Both the position numbers and the translations under genes were made by a program. A DNA stretch of 64,000 nt. It comes from Nitrospirota bacterium (GTDB taxonomy: Bacteria > Nitrospirota > Nitrospiria > Nitrospirales > UBA8639). Positions 29,870-38,476 of the stretch are shown here, in pieces (within the stretch, counting starts at the first letter, position 1; every line of letters starts with the position of its first letter). The stretch is from assembly GCA_011088105.1 (NCBI GenBank), contig JAALKI010000008.1, positions 1 through 64,000 on the forward strand, in the 5' to 3' direction. The notes below the pieces were generated by a model, which was not told where the DNA came from, made no database searches, and saw nothing but the letters and a program-made list of their open reading frames with translations.

Positions 29870-31323
29870 TCATTGGTTGTTCAGCGCTTTCCTTACTAAA
29901 TCACCGTATTCTTCACTCACGTTATCGAAATGCCGCAACATTCGGTCTTGAATGTCTTTTTTCGCCACGCTGAGTGAAGCGGCAATATTCATGACCAGCT
30001 GCCTTTTCTGAGTACCATCCATGATCGCAAACAGGTTGGCTGGTTGGCTGTAGTCATCATTACCGTCACGATGATCAAATCGATCCAATGATGCCGATGA
30101 AAGCCTAACTGGGGGCTCCTTGTATGTAGCATCACTGCTTGGATGTGCTTGACCATCAAAAGTTGTATTGTCGTATGAGCCGTAATTCTTTTTTCCCGTT
30201 TGGTAGGGGCACATTTGTCCATCCCGTTGATAGGTATTAACAGATCCTGCACGAGGTCGATTGACATCCAGCGCATGATAATATTTGTGCCAAGCCGGTA
30301 TCGATGGGCATCGGGATAGGCAAACAATCGTGCCTGAAGCATCTTATCAGGACTTGGGCCAATACCCGGAACAAAGTTTGACGGAGACAAGGCGCTCTGC
30401 TCCACTTCGGCAAAATAATTATCTGGGTTCCTGTTAAGCTCCAGTTGGCCGACCTCAATCAGCGGATAGTCTTTATGGGACCACACTTTCGTGAGATCAA
30501 AGGTCCACGGACTTTTCTCAGCTTCTTTTTCTGGCATGATCTGAACATGGGCTGTCCAAGAAGGATAATCCCCCCTTTCGATATGATCAAAAAGGTCTTC
30601 TTGCGCCGCCCAAGGACGATGTTTGACAATCTCACCCGCTTCTTCATTTGTCAGACATTGGACCCCTTGGTTGGTTTTAAAATGCCATTTAAACCAAAAC
30701 CGCTCTCCCTTTGTATTCCAAAAGCTAAAGGTGTGAGAACCATATCCATTCATATGTCGAAAGCTTTTAGGGATACCTCGGTCACTAAAGAGAATGGTGA
30801 TTTGATGTAACGACTGAGGGTTTTGTGACCAAAAGTCCCAAACGGCATCAGGATTTGTGACGTTTCGCATCGGACACCGTTTCTGAGAATGAATGAAATC
30901 CGGAAACTTGAGCGGATCTCTCAGAAAAAAAACCGGCGTGTTATTGCCAACAACATCATAATTCCCCTCTTTCGTGTAAAACTTCATGGCAAACCCTCTG
31001 GGATCTCGAATCATATCGGATGATCCTTGTTCACCTGCCACGGTACTGAAGCGAAGAAAGAGATCGGTTGTTTCACCTTCATGCTGCAGAAAACTCGCAA
31101 TCGTGAAATCTTTGAGACTCTTCGTTAAGGTAAAGGTTCCATAGGCCCCAGATCCTCGAGCATGGACAACCCGCTCGGGAATACGTTCACGGTTAAAGTG
31201 GGCCAGCTTTTCAATTAAATGATGATCTTGAAGTGCTAACGGGCCTCTTGGGCCAACAGACAAACTATTTTCATCATCAGCCACAGGCATTCCAAATGAT
31301 GTAGTGAGTAAGTGCTTTGCCAT
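29870..31323 (-). pseudogene. katA: Heme catalase with a frameshift near codon 347
   Basis: The first frame (ATG at 31323, AGGAGG upstream) encodes a clade-3-type monofunctional catalase through the catalytic His ([11 protein letters not shown]), distal Asn ([10 protein letters not shown]) and proximal heme Tyr ([16 protein letters not shown]). Right after LGTN, at about 30281-30285, the frame is lost. Two extra bases, or one missing, bring back [18 protein letters not shown] in another frame, which runs to a stop at 29870 and completes a protein of about 483 residues, the normal size. The lesion is in the sequence AATATTAT and could be a real mutation or an assembly error. If real, the truncated protein would keep the heme site but lose the C-terminal helical domain. 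It is divergent from oxyR. Confidence 0.88.
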
Positions 31324-31433
31324 AAATCCTCCTTCGCTTTCTTAAAATGTTGTTCTTCGGTTCTCCCTCATCGATAATAGAAGTTATCGCAAAGGCTACG
31401 TGATAAGTAAAATACTATTTTTTTTATATATCG

Positions 31434-31448
31434 ATAGATATTTTCTAT
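31434..31448. promoter_or_regulatory. OxyR-type half-operator between katA and oxyR
   Basis: ATAG (31434-31437), seven bases, then CTAT (31445-31448) exactly matches one ATAG-N7-CTAT unit of the OxyR consensus. It lies just before the oxyR ribosome site (AAGGAGGGG), fitting autoregulation. A further palindrome, GATAA-6 bases-TTATC, sits near the katA side at 31373-31388. Confidence 0.6.
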
Positions 31449-31463
31449 CAATAAGGAGGGGCA

Positions 31464-32363
31464 ATGACCTTAACCCAAATCGAATATATTTTGGCGGTGG
31501 CGAAAGAGAGAAGTTTCCGTGGTGCAGCGCACACTCGGTTTGTCACTCAACCAACACTGAGCATGCAAATTCAAAAACTGGAAGATGAATTGGGAGTACT
31601 GATTTTTGATCGATCACAGTCACCAATCCTTCCTACAAAAATTGGCACACTTATTATCGACCAAGCGAAAGTGTTGTATCGTGAGGCTATGAGAATTCCT
31701 GAAATCATTCAGACTCAAAAGTTCGGGCTTGTCGGTGAATTGAGCGTTGGCATCATTCCAACCATCTCTCCGTATTTGGTCTCCCTCTTCCTCAAATCAT
31801 TCAACAAGAAATATCCTCACATCGACATCAACATCTCTGAGCTCACAACGCATGCCTGCCTTAAGCATTTAGAACAGGAAGACATTGACGTAGCCATCCT
31901 TGGTACAAAGGAAGAGGAAAAGCCGTTTGTTCAGGAAAAGTTATACGATGAAGAATTTATGTTGTTTGCGAATAAAGACAATGCCTTACTGAAAAAGAAA
32001 ACGGTTTCAACTTCTGACATCAACCTGAAAGATCTTTGGTTGCTAGAAGAAGGCCATTGCTTAAGCGACGCCATTATCACGACATGCAACCTTCGACAAG
32101 ATGTCTCACAACTTCCAGGACATTTGAATTTTAAAATTGGGAACCTTGAGTCTCTTCGATTATTGGTGCAAGAAAATTTTGGCTATACCCTGTTACCCTA
32201 TTTTTCAACGCTTAAACTCAACCCGAAAGAAAAGAGACTCTTACGAACATTCTCTGATAGAAAACCTCAACGTACGGTCTACCTCACTTTACGAAGAGGA
32301 TACTTAAAAGAAGCATTCGTTCACGCCTTGAAATCTGAAATGTTAAGCTCATTACCGAAATAG
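31464..32363 (+). CDS. oxyR: LysR-family peroxide sensor OxyR
   Basis: The 299-residue product has an N-terminal LysR winged helix-turn-helix (residues 1-60) and a two-lobed effector domain. In the EEGHCLSD block, Cys falls at residue 199, and a second Cys at 208 follows nine residues later; this is the spacing and numbering of the peroxide-sensing disulphide pair in Escherichia coli OxyR. It should activate the divergent catalase under peroxide stress. AAGGAGGGG precedes the ATG. Both redox Cys are intact although the catalase is frameshifted. Confidence 0.93.
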   Translation: MTLTQIEYILAVAKERSFRGAAHTRFVTQPTLSMQIQKLEDELGVLIFDRSQSPILPTKIGTLIIDQAKVLYREAMRIPEIIQTQKFGLVGELSVGIIPTISPYLVSLFLKSFNKKYPHIDINISELTTHACLKHLEQEDIDVAILGTKEEEKPFVQEKLYDEEFMLFANKDNALLKKKTVSTSDINLKDLWLLEEGHCLSDAIITTCNLRQDVSQLPGHLNFKIGNLESLRLLVQENFGYTLLPYFSTLKLNPKEKRLLRTFSDRKPQRTVYLTLRRGYLKEAFVHALKSEMLSSLPK

Positions 32364-32462
32364 CCATTCGCGGATTCATATAATAAGTGCAATTTCTCGA
32401 GCCACTCGCCTCGGGTACGATGGTGGGCTGTCGCAATCAATGTCACAGCAGGAGGAGTCTCG

Positions 32463-32579
32463 ATGAAATCGTATCAACAGTTACGGCAAGAAGAGAGATT
32501 TTACATCTGGCAAGCCCGGCGGGAGGGAAAAACGCAAAAGCACGTCGCCGAGACGCTGGGCCGGCATCCCTCTGGAAGC
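32463..32579 (+). mobile_element. IS30-family transposase remnant (N-terminal fragment)
   Basis: An ATG at 32463 with AGGAGGAG upstream opens a frame whose first 37 residues (YQQLRQEERFYIWQARREG, then KTQKHVAETLGRHPS) match the helix-turn-helix start of IS30 transposases. Exactly where the family continues with TISRELRRN the match ends and the DNA becomes the truncated WD40 gene of the opposite strand. The upstream 100 bases may hold the IS left end, but I could not define an inverted repeat. Confidence 0.8.
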
Positions 32580-35500
32580 TTACATATGGTCATGGGAACA
32601 CGATATGACGTATTTTTCACTAAGTACATCAACATCATTGACTCTGGCAATGTGTCCTTTAAGAATTAAGTCACTTGACTCACAACCAACTGTCCACACT
32701 TTTACCGTGCAATCATCAGACCCAGAAATAAACCTTTGTCCGCTGGGAAATATTGCCAATGAATTTTGACGAGCTGTGAGACCAGAGATCGACTGATATT
32801 CTGTTCCCTTTTCAAAACTCCAAACTTTTATAGTCTGACTATCAACTGCGGAAACAATAAACTGAGAATTTGGTGTGACAGCCAAGGCTCTTACCCAATA
32901 ACGCCCTTGAATCGGAATAGTCATTTTAAGTTTTACTTTCTCTAAATCCCAGATTTTTATAGTTCGATCGTCTGAAGCCGAAATGAGATATTTCCCGTCA
33001 TCCGTTGATGCCAAAGCTCGTATTCGGTCAGTATGGCCAAAAAAGATCTTAGTGGGTAGCATAGCATCCAAATTAATCAGTGCTATAGTGGCATCCCCAG
33101 CAGAGGAAAGGATATTTTTTCCATCAGACGTGAATGCAATCGGCCAATGATTCCTTTCAATAGGGGCATGAGTTTGTGTTCTATTATCCAATTCCCAGAA
33201 TCGCATTGTACGATCATCTGAAGTGGATACCGCCCGTTTTCCATCAGGAGAAACTACAATTGCTCTGACACGTTCAAAGTGACCTTTAAAAGGAAATGTA
33301 TTGGTCTCCTCTGTTAAATCCCAAACTCTTAAGGTGTGATCATCGCTTGCAGAAACAGCAAAGGTTCCATCCGAAGATAACGCCACGGAATTGACGCACG
33401 CATTATGTCCTATGAAAGTTTGCCTTAGTGTACACTCGCGAACAGACCACATCTGGATCTTATTATCTTCACAAGAGGCCAACACATACTTTCCATCTGG
33501 TGTCGCACCCAATCCCTTTACTCCGATTGCTTTCCTTAATACTTTAAGAAAAATTCCTTTCTGGAAATCCCACAGGCGTAAGGTATCATCACTCGATGCA
33601 AACACTAGATTTTGATTATCCGGCATGATAGATAGTGCATTCACGCGATGAGTATGTCCCTTTAAATCATACCTTTCTGTCCCATCCTTCAAGTTCCATA
33701 CCTTAATGGTTCGATCATCTGAAGCGGAAATCAGCCAGTTACCACATGAGGTGACTTGTAACACATTAATTTTGGCTAAGTGCCCTAATAGAGTCCTTTG
33801 TATCACTCCATTCTTAAGGTCCCAAACTCTCAATGAGTGATCATCAGTAGCAGAAATGGCATACTGACCATCAGGGGTCACTGCCAACGCTAAAGGCCGG
33901 TCCACATTATGGTAGATCGTTTTTTCTAATTCCGAATTTGCTAGGTTCCAGATCCTCAATGTTCTATCGTCGGAGATCGATACTGCCTGCTGTCCATTAA
34001 AGGACACGGCCACAGCTCTGACCCAATCTTTATGTCCTGCAAACGTTCTTACTTCCTTACCTTGCTTTGGATCCCACAACTTCAATGTGCAATCATCAGA
34101 CCCTGAAATCACCAAGGACGATTGGGGAACCATTGCTAGGCAACGGATTCGTCCATGGTGGCCTTTGAGAGTCAAAATAAGAGTCCCACCTGGAGGCGTT
34201 AGATTAGGTTCTAACGGAATTAACCAAGGGGCACTCCGCCAACTCATTGCTTTTTCACGCAACATAGTAATTTCTGGAGAATGATCATCATGGAGACGGC
34301 CCAATAATTGTCTAGCAAGTTGTTTTTTATCCTCCGCCAAGACATGCGCAGAAAGTTGAAGAGTGCTGGCTACAACTCGTAATTTGTGATCGTTTGGTAC
34401 AAGGAGGAAATCTCTCAAGAGACTGTTTATATTTGTTGCTTCAAGTTTGGCTTGCAACCAATGAAAATCTAAAAGAAGATTTCTTAATTCCAACTGTCTT
34501 TCTGCTTTTACCAAATGATAGGAAAACCAATGCCAGGCATAATTACTCGAAAGCCTTAAAGGGTCACCCCAAGAATTTAATAAGCGACCATGCAAAGCCG
34601 GGGAATCTATAATTTGGCCCGCCATATAGGCCCGCATAACATCATGGACACGACACATCGAAGTTCTTAAGTTGAAAACAAGAAGAGAAAAATTATCAAA
34701 TTGCTGAATCAACTCCTCTACCTCAAAATCATCTAAGCCCCACAGCATGCTAATTTCTTTCAGAGGTATTTGTTCATCTTCTGGGAAAATGGCGAGTTCA
34801 AAGTAACGCATCCGTTCTGCTTCTTTGAAATGATCAAGACTTACTTCGATAGTTCGAGTAATTGCCTGATGGCGTTCTTGTGGATTCCATTGATCAAAGG
34901 CACTGACACCTTGTTTATCTAGTTTACGGTTGAGATATGAGACCGCTCCACGAATGGTGTCTCCTCTCTCAAGACGATGCCGTAATGCAGCCCCCGCCAG
35001 TTCTAAAAGCAACGGCCATTCGCCTAATCGACGAGCCAGATGTTGAAATAATTGAACATTCTCGTTCCCTGAAGTCAGCCGATTTGTGAGCATTTCCACA
35101 GCTTCTGGATTTGTCATTTCATTGACGTTTACACTTTTGGTTTCAGCAGCAACAGAAAAATTGCGAGTAGTAATAAGTCGAGCACTGTGTTTTCCAATTC
35201 GTAGGAAGGGACGTAGATGTGTTAAATCCCAGACGTCGTCGATAACAATGAGGCAATTCAGATCCTCTAGCTTTTGGGCTAGATGAATTGTGACATCTTC
35301 TTCATCGATAAAACCCGGACGTTGACCTGTGAGTGCCGCATATAATTTCGTCAATTCTTCTCGAATCTGAGGTCTTTGGCCTAAGGTAACCCATAGAATC
35401 CCATCATCATAGGCTGTAATAATATCATCGTGATGACATATAGCAGAAGCCAACGTTGTTTTCCCTAGTCCTCCGGCACCGCGAAAAGATGTCGTGATTG

Positions 35501-35597
35501 TTATTGGCTCCTCTTTATCTTCTCCCAGAAGAAAATTAAGGAGCTGGTTAAACTCCCTAGGGCGTTCAATCAGATTTTTGGGTAAGTCAGGGGCCAT
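32580..35597 (-). CDS. NB-ARC STAND NTPase with WD40 propellers (C-terminally truncated, severed from TIR domain)
   Basis: The NB-ARC region shows a P-loop (GAGGLGKTT), Walker B (CLIVIDDVWD), a sensor TTR (RLITTRNFS), GLPL-like WPLLLELAG and an MHD-like VHDVM, followed by twelve complete WD40 repeats and the first half of a thirteenth. The frame ends abruptly at CSHDHM-stop, where the DNA joins an IS30 remnant; two seven-bladed propellers would need fourteen blades. The same frame continues upstream past a TAA at 35664-35666 into a TIR domain. The ATG at 35597 is the first possible start after that stop but has no strong ribosome site. Such TIR/NB-ARC/WD40 proteins are NLR-like immune or signalling ATPases that oligomerise on ligand binding. 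Codon and base use look AT-richer than neighbours, suggesting transfer. Confidence 0.85.
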   Translation of the reverse strand: MAPDLPKNLIERPREFNQLLNFLLGEDKEEPITITTSFRGAGGLGKTTLASAICHHDDIITAYDDGILWVTLGQRPQIREELTKLYAALTGQRPGFIDEEDVTIHLAQKLEDLNCLIVIDDVWDLTHLRPFLRIGKHSARLITTRNFSVAAETKSVNVNEMTNPEAVEMLTNRLTSGNENVQLFQHLARRLGEWPLLLELAGAALRHRLERGDTIRGAVSYLNRKLDKQGVSAFDQWNPQERHQAITRTIEVSLDHFKEAERMRYFELAIFPEDEQIPLKEISMLWGLDDFEVEELIQQFDNFSLLVFNLRTSMCRVHDVMRAYMAGQIIDSPALHGRLLNSWGDPLRLSSNYAWHWFSYHLVKAERQLELRNLLLDFHWLQAKLEATNINSLLRDFLLVPNDHKLRVVASTLQLSAHVLAEDKKQLARQLLGRLHDDHSPEITMLREKAMSWRSAPWLIPLEPNLTPPGGTLILTLKGHHGRIRCLAMVPQSSLVISGSDDCTLKLWDPKQGKEVRTFAGHKDWVRAVAVSFNGQQAVSISDDRTLRIWNLANSELEKTIYHNVDRPLALAVTPDGQYAISATDDHSLRVWDLKNGVIQRTLLGHLAKINVLQVTSCGNWLISASDDRTIKVWNLKDGTERYDLKGHTHRVNALSIMPDNQNLVFASSDDTLRLWDFQKGIFLKVLRKAIGVKGLGATPDGKYVLASCEDNKIQMWSVRECTLRQTFIGHNACVNSVALSSDGTFAVSASDDHTLRVWDLTEETNTFPFKGHFERVRAIVVSPDGKRAVSTSDDRTMRFWELDNRTQTHAPIERNHWPIAFTSDGKNILSSAGDATIALINLDAMLPTKIFFGHTDRIRALASTDDGKYLISASDDRTIKIWDLEKVKLKMTIPIQGRYWVRALAVTPNSQFIVSAVDSQTIKVWSFEKGTEYQSISGLTARQNSLAIFPSGQRFISGSDDCTVKVWTVGCESSDLILKGHIARVNDVDVLSEKYVISCSHDHM

Positions 35598-35663
35598 GAA
35601 TGGCCTACGCGGTGCTCGGCAAGGACTTTTCAAATAATTAACGAACGTATCCCACTCATTCGC

Positions 35664-36029
35664 TTAGTCAAAGAATTGAGACTTTCTCATCCACAAAGGC
35701 AATCTAGAAAAAGCTAAATCTTTGTCTGGCACTCCTTTTACTGGATAAACGCAAACTCCCCTTTCCCGAGCATAACGCCATTCCTTTTCGATAATTGGAG
35801 ACTTTAGGGCGTTAGGAGTTATCACCAACACCAGAAATTTAACCACATCCAGTGCTTCGGAAATTTGTTTCCACCAACTGATTCCACCTTCCAAGCAAAT
35901 TCGATCTTGCCAAAGAGTAATTTCAGGCTCCTTCTCTTGCAGACGCTTTCGCAATTCAGTGGCAATCGCCTCTCCATCACTACGAGCATATGAAAGAAAA
36001 ACTCGAGGACGGTCTTTTAGATAATCCAT
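35664..36029 (-). CDS. TIR domain, cut off from the NB-ARC part by an in-frame TAA
   Basis: The 121-residue product begins with DYLKDRPRVFLSYARSDGE, the first strand of a TIR domain, and contains ITLWQDRICLEGG, the SWWKQISEAL helix, SPIIEKEWRYA with the helix-C Glu positions, and SRLPLW before the stop. Bacterial TIR domains usually hydrolyse NAD or make cyclic-ADP-ribose-type signals when clustered. After the TAA the same frame reads ANEWDTFVNYLKSPCRAPR, the linker that normally joins TIR to NB-ARC, so the stop looks like a recent nonsense mutation, for example TTA to TAA. The ATG at 36029 is preferred over a TTG at 36047. Confidence 0.85.
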   Translation of the reverse strand: MDYLKDRPRVFLSYARSDGEAIATELRKRLQEKEPEITLWQDRICLEGGISWWKQISEALDVVKFLVLVITPNALKSPIIEKEWRYARERGVCVYPVKGVPDKDLAFSRLPLWMRKSQFFD

Positions 36030-36346
36030 AAAGAATAGTCTATTCAAGCAAGAAATTTGTGCTTAGAATTCATCATTAAAATGGCTAAATTGAAGAGAGA
36101 TTCTCGCATTGAAAAACAAATGAAATCAATGAGTTTTACAAGAAGGCTTCAAAATTTTAAAATGCAGAAAATGTTATCTTAAAAAGATGTTTTTAATATA
36201 TGGCCATGTATATCACCTATCTACCTTTATCAACGTTTCTTGCAGTTTTACCTTGATTTTCAATTTCATTTTTTGATGTGTGAGAAGAGGGCGTGCGTTT
36301 GATAAAGTTTTTCTTTTCACTCACACTCAAATAAAAGAGGCATTCT
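36030..36346. other. AT-rich intergenic stretch upstream of the TIR gene
   Basis: The stretch is visibly richer in A and T than its neighbours and carries no convincing gene. A 33-codon frame at 36081 lacks a ribosome site. A weak hairpin ATCTT/AAGAT followed by T's lies near 36176-36200. Confidence 0.45.
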
Positions 36347-36835
36347 ATCAGCACCATCTATGATATCCCCTGCCAAACCATCAGTGGCGAGGACCAATCG
36401 CTCTCTAAATATCAAGACCATGTATTATTGATTGTCAACACGGCCTCTCAATGTGGGTTCACTCCACAATTTCAAGACCTTGAGGCTCTCTACAAACAAT
36501 ATCACGCGCAAGGCTTTGCCGTATTGGGATTTCCATGCAATCAATTTGGCAGTCAAGAACCAGGCAGCCATGAAGACATTCTTAGCTTTTGTCAAACGAA
36601 TTACGGTGTCAGTTTTCCCATGTTTGCAAAGATCGACGTGAATGGCCCCCATGCCCATCCACTCTACCAATATCTTAAAAACGCGGCCCCAGGCCTGCTA
36701 GGATCGGAAGCCATCAAATGGAACTTCACCAAATTTCTTGTCGATAAATCTGGAAAGGTCTATGAACGTTTTGCCCCGACTACCAAACCAGAGGCCATAG
36801 CCCCTGCCATTCAAGCACTTTTGAAGAACTCGTGA
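36347..36835 (+). CDS. Glutathione peroxidase-like thiol peroxidase with anomalous start codon (ATC)
   Basis: The product shows the family blocks NTASQCGFTPQ with the peroxidatic Cys at about residue 36 (Cys, not selenocysteine), LGFPCNQFG with the resolving Gln environment, and KWNFTKFLVD with Trp and Asn of the catalytic tetrad. Coding similarity clearly extends upstream of the first in-frame TTG (36428) as STIYDIPCQTISGEDQSLS. The residue preceding that stretch, where the family has Met, is encoded by ATC at 36347, with AAGAGG seven bases upstream. Either ATC is used as a rare start or the gene has lost its ATG. Bacterial members usually reduce hydroperoxides with thioredoxin. It lies 4.9 kb from oxyR. 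Confidence 0.8.
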   Translation: MSTIYDIPCQTISGEDQSLSKYQDHVLLIVNTASQCGFTPQFQDLEALYKQYHAQGFAVLGFPCNQFGSQEPGSHEDILSFCQTNYGVSFPMFAKIDVNGPHAHPLYQYLKNAAPGLLGSEAIKWNFTKFLVDKSGKVYERFAPTTKPEAIAPAIQALLKNS

Positions 36836-36921
36836 AAAATCCTATCTTGTGTCTTTCTCCAAGAGTCGGCTAGCCGCGTTTCCAGAATGCCTTGTGCGCC
36901 TCGAAGACTTCAGCTTTATTC

Positions 36922-37042
36922 AACGGCCGTTAGGCTCTTTTGGGTCCGTACGGACGTGTGTGTCAGGCAAAACCGAGATATTTTTGAATGATGCACCATG
37001 CCTCTTATAGGCAAAAAATCCTGTGCCTCTTATGCCAGGCAC
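36922..37042. repeat. Cluster of four palindromes downstream of the peroxidase gene
   Basis: Within 121 bases there are perfect palindromes AACGGCCGTT (36922-36931) and GTCCGTACGGAC (36944-36955), and two related hairpins TGCCT-CTTAT-AGGCA (36999-37013) and GTGCCTCTTATGCCAGGCAC (37023-37042). The surrounding gap 36836-37227 has no gene. They may be protein-binding sites or a terminator region. Confidence 0.5.
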
Positions 37043-37227
37043 GCCACACAGCTGAGAGCTCTACACGTTCCCTTTTTCTGTACCCTTCTTCTTTTTTTGA
37101 TCCCCAATTAAAAAACTAGTAGTCAAACGCTTCCAAACTGACTACACTACACCAGAAACTCATTAACCTATTCTCAATAGACACATAGGACTTATTGTTT
37201 TCCGATTCAAGAAAGGACACCTCACAC

Positions 37228-37596
37228 ATGGCCCAGCAATACAAACATTTTTCCGAGGGAGATTTTGGGGAATTGCACGGATACACAGAAAAGGATGCCC
37301 CAGCCGGTACCATTGCGCTCGTGGAAGAAGATGGGACAACTCTCACACCAGCAGGCATCAAGTTTTGTCAGAAACGAGGGCTCTCCACACCAACGGTTGA
37401 AGCCATCCGCGTGTTACATGCCCAATATCATTCACCAGCCTTGAGCCATGCCGTTGAAGCACAAGCCCTCAGCGCCACATTCGTCAGAGAGCAACAGGAG
37501 AAGACCAAAAGAGTCTCTGAAGAACTCCGGTTAGACTGGGCAGCTCAAGACAAAGCCTACAAGCAACAAGTCGCCGCTAAAAAAGACACACCCTAA
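37228..37596 (+). CDS. Small protein of unknown function
   Basis: I do not recognise this gene. The 122-residue product is hydrophilic, with a beta-type N-terminal half (GTIALVEEDGTTLTPAGIKF) and a helical, Gln/Glu/Lys-rich C-terminal half likely to form a coiled coil. It has one Cys and no signal peptide. The ATG at 37228 has AAAGGA ten bases upstream; an in-frame ATG at 37195 has none. It is followed 43 bases later by the tiny Lys-rich gene, perhaps in one operon. Confidence 0.65.
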   Translation: MAQQYKHFSEGDFGELHGYTEKDAPAGTIALVEEDGTTLTPAGIKFCQKRGLSTPTVEAIRVLHAQYHSPALSHAVEAQALSATFVREQQEKTKRVSEELRLDWAAQDKAYKQQVAAKKDTP

Positions 37597-37639
37597 CTCT
37601 ACGTATCCATAATCATCCATATGCACGAGGAGTATTCCG

Positions 37640-37738
37640 ATGGGAAAAAGTCAGGATTCTCGTAAAGAAACCAAAAAGAAACCAGCCAAAACCATGAAAG
37701 AAAAGCGCGCTGACAAAAAGTCAAAGAAAAGCAGCTAG
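37640..37738 (+). CDS. Tiny lysine-rich protein (32 residues)
   Basis: The frame starts with ATG six bases after GAGGAGT and ends at TAG. The product is almost half Lys, Arg and Glu (for example KETKKKPAKTMKEKRADKK), with no hydrophobic segment; it resembles the short basic peptides found in many bacteria, of unknown role, possibly nucleic-acid binding. The good ribosome site and its position 43 bases after another small gene support reality. Confidence 0.6.
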   Translation: MGKSQDSRKETKKKPAKTMKEKRADKKSKKSS

Positions 37739-37775
37739 GGGCTATTCGAGATACGTGAATAAACGGTTTTGAGAG

Positions 37776-38300
37776 TGATCTGCCCCCTTTAAACCACGCT
37801 ATTGTCTATGTAACAGGCTTAGAACAATTTAAAGGAGAGGCCTATGCTACGCGTGAAATTTTCTATCGAACACAGCATCCGCAAACTCCGCAAAGCAGAG
37901 GTATGGCTTGCTCAAGGGCAAACGAGCAAGAATCTCTATCGGAAATGAGCTATGACCGCCCCCCTACCATCGCTGACGTCATGAGTATGGGGGCCTGAAA
38001 CTCGATCAGGCGAAACGTCTAAAGAACTTGGAGCGAGAGAATATTCGATTGAAGCTAGCCGTCACCGACCTGACCCTCAACAAGCTAATTTTCAAGGAAG
38101 CGGCCAAGAGAAATTTCTAAGCCCCACCCGGCGATGGCTGGGGGGCGTGACCATCGGACAACAATTAGGCGTAGCCAAATAACGCATATGTCAGGTGTTG
38201 AGACAACCATGATCAACCCAACGGTATGCGGCTCATCCTCATAGTACTTTGGGATACAAACCACCAACACCTGAGGTCAAGACAACTGAGGCATCTATTC
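37776..38300 (+). mobile_element. IS3-family element remnant with decayed orfA/orfB
   Basis: A likely left end TGATCTGCCCCC (37776) is followed by an ATG (37844, with AAAGGAGAGG upstream) opening an orfA-like frame (RVKFSIEHSIRKLRKAE) that stops early. Another frame then reads YGGLKLDQAKRLKNLEREN and ends in KEAAKRNF, the conserved end of IS3 OrfA, with a Trp replaced by a stop. Next come orfB pieces: LSPTRRWLGGVTIGQQLGV, RICQVLRQP and, after a large internal deletion, HSTLGYKPPTPEV from the C-terminus. No right end was found. The element is dead. Confidence 0.8.
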
Positions 38301-38476
38301 CAAAATACGCATGACTTACATTACATCATGGAACAATCACTGAGAACGAGGCAAAGCCGACCAATTCTCTTTGTCACTAGATCGCTTTCCACGCGAAAGA
38401 GGAATACACGTAAGCCCTTTGCCCATTACAAACATGAGAATAGCTTCACACAATTACGATAGTAAGGAGAAGAACG

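Noticed and set aside
36081-36182. 33-codon frame in the AT-rich gap upstream of the TIR gene
   Set aside because: No ribosome site, and long runs of Lys, Gln and Met are expected by chance in AT-rich DNA.
36176-36200. ATCTT/AAGAT hairpin plus T run as a terminator
   Set aside because: The stem is only five A/T-rich pairs and no gene ends there.
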